Origin: Lysobacteraceae bacterium
GTDB lineage: Bacteria; Pseudomonadota; Gammaproteobacteria; Xanthomonadales; Xanthomonadaceae
Reading direction: 5' to 3'
DNA length: 10,403 bases
Assembly (NCBI GenBank): GCA_017990865.1
Contig: JAGNNB010000072.1
Span: forward strand, 1-10,403
In this document: piece by piece, positions 6,177-10,403 of the stretch
How positions within the stretch are numbered: position 1 is the stretch's first letter
Layout: each line of letters begins with the position of its first letter
Notes under the pieces: generated by a model
Seen by the model: the letters and a program-made list of their open reading frames with translations, nothing else
Told to the model about the DNA's origin: nothing
Database searches by the model: none
Made by a program: the position numbers and the translations under genes

Positions 6177-6780
6177 ATCGACTGTCGCCGCAGCCGGACA
6201 AGGCGCAACCGACTTTTTTCGCCGCCGCGACGACGGGGCCGCAGCACGGCGCATCCGCGGGACGGTCGGTTTTCGGCGCGCAGCACACGCCTTGCGGCGT
6301 GGAGGCGTCGCAACACGACGTCTCGCCGGCGGATGCCTCGGCGCCTGCGGCGAGCGCGTTCAAATCCGCCGCGCGCGCCGAACTCATCTCGCAGGCGCCG
6401 CTCGCGCCGTGATAGGTCGCGATGCTGCCGACCGTGTGGAACGTCTCCCAGCGCGTGCCCTGCGGATCTTGCGTCCAGAATTTATCGGAACGCGCATGAC
6501 AGCATTCCGCGCCGGCCTCCGGCACCACCGCTTGGCCCGCCGCGTCCAAACGCACGCCCAATTCCGCCAATTCCTCGGCGTTTTCCGCTTGGATACCCAA
6601 ATGATCGATGCCGGGCGCGCCGCTGCGCGTGGAAATCGCGAAATTCACGCGCGGGTCTTCGAGCATCCATTTGGCGTACTCGGATTCGCGCACGCTCGGT
6701 CGCGCGGCGAAGAGTTGGGAATAGAAGCGAACGCTTTCGTCCAAGTCGCGAACGGAGACATGCACATGGAAACGTTTCAT
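6175..6780 (-). CDS. arsI: ArsI-like C-As lyase (ArsI/CadI family) with Cys-rich tail
   Basis: The product is a 201-residue VOC-fold metalloenzyme. ArsI enzymes cleave the carbon-arsenic bond of trivalent methyl- and aryl-arsenicals to give arsenite, using Fe(II) and oxygen. The family's ligands can be placed: His near the N-terminus (H5 or H7 in MKRFHVHV), H60 (PGIDHLGIQ) and E112 (RWETFH). The vicinal Cys pair C93-C94 in AECCHARSDKFW is the substrate-thiolate site. After about residue 125 the chain becomes an Ala-rich tail with nine Cys, six of them in CC pairs (156-157, 166-167, 179-180). The ATG has GAGG 8 nt upstream. It lies 24 bp after arsR and is followed by arsC. CadI (cadmium-induced) is the alternative name for the same family; the ars context favours ArsI. 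The catalytic role is not demonstrated by sequence alone. Confidence 0.85.
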   Translation of the reverse strand: MKRFHVHVSVRDLDESVRFYSQLFAARPSVRESEYAKWMLEDPRVNFAISTRSGAPGIDHLGIQAENAEELAELGVRLDAAGQAVVPEAGAECCHARSDKFWTQDPQGTRWETFHTVGSIATYHGASGACEMSSARAADLNALAAGAEASAGETSCCDASTPQGVCCAPKTDRPADAPCCGPVVAAAKKVGCALSGCGDSR

Positions 6781-6804
6781 CGGAGATTCCTCGTCGGCGA
6801 CCGC

Positions 6805-7125
6805 TCAACAGCAGTCGGTAGGGGTTTCGCAAGCGCCCGCGGCGCCGGCGCAACAGTTTTCGGTTAGATACGCCAGCAACGCGGTCATGCGCGCGTAGTC
6901 GGCGCGGACGCGGATCGAACGGCCTTCGCGGCGATCGAGCACCAGGCCCGCGTTACGCAGCACGTTCAGATGCGCGGTGAGCGTGGCGGCAGGCACGGCC
7001 ACAATCTCGCGCAATTCGCCGACCGCCAAGCCCCCCTCGCCCGCGGCGACGAGGGCGCGGAAAGCGGCCAACCGGTGTTCTTGGCTGAGTGCTTTGAGTG
7101 CGGCGATGGTGGCGACGTGATCCAT
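6805..7125 (-). CDS. arsR: ArsR-family As(III)-responsive repressor
   Basis: This 106-residue winged-helix repressor (SmtB/ArsR family) is the first gene of the ars operon. The fold spans about residues 5-85, with LKALSQEHRLAAFRALV at the start and the recognition region VPAATLTAHLNVLRNAGLV. It lacks the classical ELCVCDL metal site in the DNA-binding helix. The Cys instead cluster at the C-terminus: C91, C92, C99, C105 and C106, in ENCCAGAAGACETPTDCC. This resembles the Acidithiobacillus-type ArsR, where C95, C96 and C102 bind As(III). The ATG at 7125 is preferred over a longer frame reaching 7161, because the family N-terminus starts there and the extra bases contain the operator. It is followed 24 bp later by arsI. 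Confidence 0.92.
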   Translation of the reverse strand: MDHVATIAALKALSQEHRLAAFRALVAAGEGGLAVGELREIVAVPAATLTAHLNVLRNAGLVLDRREGRSIRVRADYARMTALLAYLTENCCAGAAGACETPTDCC

Positions 7126-7131
7126 GGTTCT

Positions 7132-7147
7132 ATATTTCCAGAAATAT
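7132..7147. promoter_or_regulatory. Probable ArsR operator in front of arsR
   Basis: ATATTTC and GAAATAT form a perfect 7-bp inverted repeat with a 2-nt spacer, ending 7 nt upstream of the arsR ATG. It stands out as an AT-rich island in GC-rich surroundings, as is usual for ars promoters. Autoregulation through this site is inferred from position. A TTGCCA at about 7154-7159 (minus strand) could be the -35 box. Confidence 0.6.
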
Positions 7148-7175
7148 GGAATTATTGGCAACCGGCAAGACGCAC

Positions 7176-7196
7176 TCTCCGACGAACGGTCGGAGA
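7176..7196. other. Stem-loop between arsR and the next gene
   Basis: TCTCCGAC and GTCGGAGA pair perfectly (8 bp) around GAACG. It lies 42 nt past the stop of the membrane protein gene and upstream of the arsR promoter. No T run follows on the minus strand, so it is not a standard terminator. It may still limit read-through into the ars operon. Confidence 0.4.
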
Positions 7197-7238
7197 CGGT
7201 GTCGGTCGACAGCTTGAGTCAGCGCGTCCTTGGCGGCG

Positions 7239-8225
7239 TCAGGCCAGCGGCAATTCGCGCTCGGCCGAGCACATCAGATCGTGCAGTTCGCGCACGCGAT
7301 CGGCGCTCGCGTCCACGGCCCCGACGCCGAGCGTTTCGATATAGCGGCAAGCGGCATAGCCCTCGGACGCGCGCCCGTAGGTCTCGATCCATTCGCGTCG
7401 CGCAGGCAGATCGGCGTGTTGGCTTTGCCACACCGCGGAATACGGCGCGCGCAGCCGCGGCATCCCCAACCGCCACGGCTTGGGCGTGAGCCGCGCGCGG
7501 AAGCAATTCTGGTTGTGGCACATGCGCGCATAGGTGGAATCGACGCCCAAGGCCGAGAACGCGTGCACGACATCGGACTCGCGCGGATCGAACGTACGAT
7601 GCAACGCCAGCAAGCGCATGCCCGCGGGCGTGCGATATAAGCGGACGCGCCACTGCGGATGCTGCGCGACGAATCGCGCGATGCGCTTGCTGGCGCGGCC
7701 CTCTTGACCGCCCTGCAGCGCGGAAAACGCCCGCCGCCACACGCGAACGGTGCCATCGCCGAACAGAATCGCCACGACGACGCCGATCAGGACCGCCCGC
7801 GCCAGACTCAGATCGAACGCTTGCCGCATCGCGATGCCGACCGCGAACCCCAACAGCAGCATCGCCACCAAGACCGCTCGGCACCCGGCCTTCTCGTCGA
7901 AATCGATATCCGCGAACAACACGTTCGGCGTGTTCAAACACAAGGCACCGTAACCGTTGCGGGTGATCACCGTCTCGCCGTCGCGTTCGACGATCTCCTC
8001 GCGGATCGGCACGCCCTCGCTGCCGTTGTAAGCGGCGCGGCGTTCGCGTCGCGGCAGCTTTTCGCCGGCCAACGCGCGCGCCATGGCCTCGCGCACGCGG
8101 GTTTCGGCGTGCGCCTGCGCGGCCGCGACGCTGTCGTCGGACCAACCGAAACGGCGGATCGTGATTTGCCGCCCGCGTTCGCGGTGCTGCAGTCTCGCTT
8201 CCGCCCAGTGTTGCGGGATGATCAT
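7239..8225 (-). CDS. Conserved-looking membrane-associated protein of unknown function
   Basis: I do not recognise a named family for this 328-residue protein. The N-terminal part (about residues 1-110) is soluble. It begins MIIPQHWAEARLQHRERG and contains a NGSEGVPIREEIV segment, then TRNGYGALCLNTPNVLFADIDFDE with an acidic DIDFDE motif (D106, D108, D110). A hydrophobic region (about 117-156) could make two transmembrane helices. The C-terminal part is soluble again, with RVRLYRTPAGMRLLALHRTFDP (about 193-214) and a striking YARMCHNQNCFRARLTPKPW segment (about 232-251). The ATG at 8225 is chosen over an upstream ATG at 8297 because GGGGG lies just upstream and the sequence before it does not look conserved. 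It runs on the same strand as the desaturase, 143 bp downstream of it. Function is left open. Confidence 0.75.
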   Translation of the reverse strand: MIIPQHWAEARLQHRERGRQITIRRFGWSDDSVAAAQAHAETRVREAMARALAGEKLPRRERRAAYNGSEGVPIREEIVERDGETVITRNGYGALCLNTPNVLFADIDFDEKAGCRAVLVAMLLLGFAVGIAMRQAFDLSLARAVLIGVVVAILFGDGTVRVWRRAFSALQGGQEGRASKRIARFVAQHPQWRVRLYRTPAGMRLLALHRTFDPRESDVVHAFSALGVDSTYARMCHNQNCFRARLTPKPWRLGMPRLRAPYSAVWQSQHADLPARREWIETYGRASEGYAACRYIETLGVGAVDASADRVRELHDLMCSAERELPLA

Positions 8226-8368
8226 TCTCGCCCCCATTCCGATGCGCGTAGACGCATCGTCGGCTCTTTTTCCGATGATCGGAGGAGTATGCCTCAATCA
8301 ACGGAAGGCGTGAGCCTGACGGAATACGGGGTTTGGCGGCGGCCTTGCGCGCTTGCGATCGGCGCGGT
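8226..8368. other. Short gene-free stretch with two small palindromes
   Basis: This spacer lies between the desaturase stop and the membrane protein start. It holds GATGCG/CGCATC at 8241-8258 with a 6-nt loop and TCCGAT-G-ATCGGA at 8271-8283. Neither is followed by a T run on the minus strand. They may be control sites for the membrane protein gene; nothing stronger can be said. Confidence 0.35.
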
Positions 8369-9400
8369 TTAAGCCTGGGCGCGCTTGGGGAATCCCACCA
8401 GTTGCTTCATGTCCTCATCCCACAGTTTCAGCCGCACGCAGCGCAGGCTGGACCAGAAGGTCAGGCGCGGGGCCATTTGCAGCAGGGGGCTGGACTCGAA
8501 GGCTTCGCGCAACCGGTAGTTGGGGATGCGGCTGGCGAGGTGGTGGATGTGGTGGTAAGCGATGTTGCCGGTGAACCAATGCATCACCCGAGGCAAGTCG
8601 TAGAACGAGCTGCCGGCGACGGCGGCATCGACCGAATTCCACTCTTCGCCGCGCACCCAATAGGCGCCTTCGAAATTGTGTTGGACGTAGAACAACCACA
8701 CGCCCACGGTGCCCGCGATCAGCACCAGCGGCAGATGCACCAACAAGGCGATATGCCAGCCGATGGTCCACCAAAGGGCGACGAAGACGACCGCCAACGC
8801 CAGATTATTCAGCAGCACGCTCAGCCATTCCTTCTTCCATGCGAACGGCATGTCGAAGGGGAAGCGATGCTTGATCACGAACTGGTACATCGGGCCGATA
8901 CCCAACAGCACCGGGGTGCTGCGGTAGAAGCGATAGCACAGGCGGATGAACCAGGAGCGCTGACGGTACTCGGCGACGGTCCAGGTGGCGATATCGCCGA
9001 TTTCGCGACGATCCAAATTGCCCGAAGTGCCGTGGTGGATCGCGTGGGTTTTTTTCCAGTAACCGTACGGGAACAGCGTGATCACGCCCAGGCAGCGCCC
9101 GACCATATCGTTCGCGCGCTGACTGGCGAAGAACGAGCCGTGCCCGCAGTCGTGCTGGATGATGAAGGCCCGCACGTACAGGCCCGCGGTCGGCAAGGCC
9201 AGCAGCAGCGTCCACAGGTAGTTCCATTCGGCGATCACGCTCCAGGCCATGACGCCCCAAAGCGCGAAGAACGGAACCAAGGTGTTGACGAGTTGCCACA
9301 CCGCACGGCCCGCGATGGGCTGGGCGAATTCCGCACAACGCTGCCGCAATTGCGCGGCGTGCTGTTTGGCGGAAGAAACCATCGTCGCACGATCAATCAC
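8369..9400 (-). CDS. Membrane fatty acid desaturase (three His boxes)
   Basis: This 343-residue integral membrane di-iron enzyme would introduce a double bond into the acyl chains of membrane lipids. The His boxes are H83-DCGH-87 (HDCGH), HAIHH at 119-123 and HHIHH at 283-287, with an additional VQHNFEG (H241) typical of delta-12/omega-6-like acyl-lipid desaturases. Hydrophobic segments at about 35-58, 62-80, 197-212 and 217-240 fit the family's pairs of membrane spans. The start is the GTG at 9400. It has a strong GAGGAG 8 nt upstream (9409-9414), whereas the in-frame ATG at 9382 is 26 nt from that site. The gene appears to be transcribed alone. Electron donor and regiospecificity cannot be read from the sequence; the family is firm. 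Confidence 0.92.
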   Translation of the reverse strand: MIDRATMVSSAKQHAAQLRQRCAEFAQPIAGRAVWQLVNTLVPFFALWGVMAWSVIAEWNYLWTLLLALPTAGLYVRAFIIQHDCGHGSFFASQRANDMVGRCLGVITLFPYGYWKKTHAIHHGTSGNLDRREIGDIATWTVAEYRQRSWFIRLCYRFYRSTPVLLGIGPMYQFVIKHRFPFDMPFAWKKEWLSVLLNNLALAVVFVALWWTIGWHIALLVHLPLVLIAGTVGVWLFYVQHNFEGAYWVRGEEWNSVDAAVAGSSFYDLPRVMHWFTGNIAYHHIHHLASRIPNYRLREAFESSPLLQMAPRLTFWSSLRCVRLKLWDEDMKQLVGFPKRAQA

Positions 9401-9408
9401 GCGGAATT

Positions 9409-9414
9409 CTCCTC
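9409..9414 (-). promoter_or_regulatory. Ribosome binding site deciding the GTG start of the desaturase
   Basis: GAGGAG on the minus strand lies 8 nt before the GTG at 9400. It is a near-perfect Shine-Dalgarno and places the start at GTG, not at the ATG six codons further in. Confidence 0.7.
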
Positions 9415-9426
9415 AGACATGACAAG

Positions 9427-9455
9427 ATTGTGGGGGTTCCGATATGACATCGCAA
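9427..9455 (-). promoter_or_regulatory. Possible sigma-70-like promoter of the desaturase
   Basis: On the minus strand TTGCGA (9450-9455) and CACAAT (9427-9432) are 17 nt apart and lie a short way upstream of the desaturase Shine-Dalgarno. The match to consensus is moderate, and spacing is the main support. Confidence 0.3.
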
Positions 9456-9532
9456 TGCGTGCGTAGGCGTATGGTGCGAATCGCGTCACGACTCGTTCGG
9501 AAATGCCGACGTTTTCGGGATCGCCTCGACGC

Positions 9533-10402
9533 TTATTTGCGCGGCGGCTTGCCCTCGCCTCGCGAAGACGGCCCTTTCCGATGCGGTTTCGCCGCGCCGG
9601 GGGCCGCGTTGCGCGCGCCCGCGGCGCGCGGCTTGAAATTCTTCGGCTTGAAGGACGGTTCGCCGCCGACCGGGGCGCGCCCGTCGTCGTCGCCCACTTT
9701 CTGCAACCGCAAAGGCTGGCCGGCCACGCGTACTTTCTTGAGGTGCATCAACAACGGGCGCGGCATGCCTTCGGGCAGGTCGAGAATCGAATGCTCGTCG
9801 TGAATATCGATCCGTCCGATGTATTTGCTGTCGAGATCGGCCTCATTGGCGATCGCGCCGACGATATTGCCGGGTTTGACCCCGTGGCTATGCCCCACTT
9901 CGATCCGGTACGTCTCCATCCCCGGCTCCGGCGCCGACCGCGCCGGCATGTCTTTCTTCGGTCGCGGCGCGCGCGTGTCTGCGCCCGGTCGCTCGGACCG
10001 TTCGTTCCGCTCCGGACGTTCGGTCCGCTCCGGTCGTTCAGCGCGATCGGAACGCGCCGGCCGTTCAGTCCGCTCCGGTCGCCCCGCACGTTCGTCGCGC
10101 GCGCCGTTGCGCTGCGCGCGCTGGGCGTATTCGCGCCCCTCGGCGAAAGCGGCTTGCGGTTCGCGTGCGCGCTCGGGCGCCAACAACAGCGGCGTATCGC
10201 CCTGCACCAGCTTCGCCAGCGCGGCGGCGATTTCGATCGCGGGCACGTTGTGCTCGCGTTCGTAACGTTCGATCAATTCGCGATAGAAACCCAATTCGCC
10301 GCCGCTGCTGCTGTCCTGCGCCATCGTGTCGGAGATGCGGCCTAGAAATCTCGTCACGCGCACGTCGTTTACCGCTTCGACGCTGGGCAATTGCATTTCC
10401 TG
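9533..10402 (-). CDS. deaD: DeaD/CsdA-type DEAD-box RNA helicase, C-terminal part (5' end outside window)
   Basis: This is the C-terminal 289 residues of a DEAD-box RNA helicase that acts in cold-adapted mRNA turnover and ribosome assembly. The frame is still open at the window edge and reads QEMQLPSVEAVNDVRV, the segment after the helicase core, so the ATG at 10396 is internal. A helical region follows (about 36-75 from that Met). Next comes an Arg/Glu/Pro repeat tract (9986-10090). The DbpA-type RNA-binding domain (about 9701-9916) contains YRIEVGHSHGVKPGNIVGAI, SKYIGRIDI and LDLPEGMPRPLL. A basic tail rich in Lys/Arg/Pro ends the protein. The layout matches DeaD/CsdA more closely than short DbpA. 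The catalytic core is not in view, so motif integrity cannot be judged. Confidence 0.9.
   Translation of the reverse strand, partial: QEMQLPSVEAVNDVRVTRFLGRISDTMAQDSSSGGELGFYRELIERYEREHNVPAIEIAAALAKLVQGDTPLLLAPERAREPQAAFAEGREYAQRAQRNGARDERAGRPERTERPARSDRAERPERTERPERNERSERPGADTRAPRPKKDMPARSAPEPGMETYRIEVGHSHGVKPGNIVGAIANEADLDSKYIGRIDIHDEHSILDLPEGMPRPLLMHLKKVRVAGQPLRLQKVGDDDGRAPVGGEPSFKPKNFKPRAAGARNAAPGAAKPHRKGPSSRGEGKPPRK
9986..10090 (-). repeat. Degenerate RPERTE-type codon repeat within deaD
   Basis: About 35 codons encode a run of RPER/ERPA/RSER-type units between the helical region and the RNA-binding domain. In DNA this appears as recurring CGTTC and TCCGGTC blocks. The unit length is about 6 residues and the copies are degenerate. 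It is a charged flexible linker, common in Xanthomonad DeaD proteins but variable in length. Confidence 0.6.
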
Positions 10403-10403
10403 G

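Noticed and set aside
5534..6316. Longer arsC with about 77 extra N-terminal residues
   Set aside because: The extension is translated from the pentanucleotide repeats and the end of arsI. The ATG at 6085 has a good Shine-Dalgarno and sits close to the P-loop, as in the family.
7219..8301. 360-codon minus-strand frame in another phase
   Set aside because: It overlaps the membrane protein frame out of phase and is Arg-rich without hydrophobic or domain structure. The chosen frame has a ribosome binding site and coherent segments.
8333..9466. 377-codon plus-strand open frame
   Set aside because: It is antisense to the desaturase, whose three His boxes establish the minus-strand frame. The plus-strand product is His/Gln/Arg-rich with no domain.
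1..10403. tRNA, rRNA or riboswitch genes
   Set aside because: No cloverleaf with a GTTCGA-type T arm, no rRNA-like segments and no recognisable riboswitch core were seen by eye. A covariance-model scan would be the decisive test.

Overview
The window is GC-rich, densely coded DNA from a gammaproteobacterium, most likely of the Lysobacter/Xanthomonas group (Lysobacteraceae/Xanthomonadaceae). The evidence is an ExeA/GspA-GspB type II secretion pair, a DeaD-type helicase with an Arg/Glu-rich tail, and the style of intergenic repeats (CTCCCCGC...GCGGGGAG hairpins and AAAGAAAAGCAGGC arms). The family assignment is inferred from general knowledge and was not tested by a search.

Layout. (1) Positions 1-2078, plus strand: the 3' part of the gspA/exeA ATPase gene, then a complete gspB. 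Together they encode the inner-membrane complex that helps assemble the type II secretin. A hairpin-plus-T-run terminator follows. (2) Positions 2079-2789: a gene-free stretch of about 710 bp made of repeats. It holds a fold-back repeat and then a 344-bp MITE-like element bounded by perfect 16-bp terminal inverted repeats. (3) Positions 2790-4380, minus strand: two small VOC (glyoxalase-fold) genes and a YafY-type WYL regulator. A closely matching 25-bp palindrome lies upstream of each VOC gene. (4) Positions 4498-4728, plus strand: a YbcJ-like S4 RNA-binding protein. (5) Positions 4821-7125, minus strand: an arsenic operon read arsR, arsI, arsC, aquaporin. A palindromic operator lies in front of arsR, and arsC and the aquaporin gene overlap as ATGA. 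No ArsB or Acr3 pump gene is present in the operon. (6) Positions 7239-8225, minus strand: a conserved-looking membrane protein of unknown function. (7) Positions 8369-9400, minus strand: a three-His-box membrane fatty acid desaturase with a GTG start. (8) Positions 9533-10403, minus strand: the C-terminal part of a DeaD/CsdA-type cold-shock RNA helicase.

How the genes fit together. The ars operon can be read as a detoxification route. ArsC reduces arsenate to arsenite, ArsI breaks the carbon-arsenic bond of trivalent methylarsenicals to give arsenite, the aquaglyceroporin lets arsenite leave down its gradient, and ArsR senses As(III). The VOC genes and the YafY regulator look like a small regulon with its own operator. 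The most notable non-coding items are that paired palindrome, the MITE-like element, and the two consecutive pentanucleotide tandem repeats between arsI and arsC.
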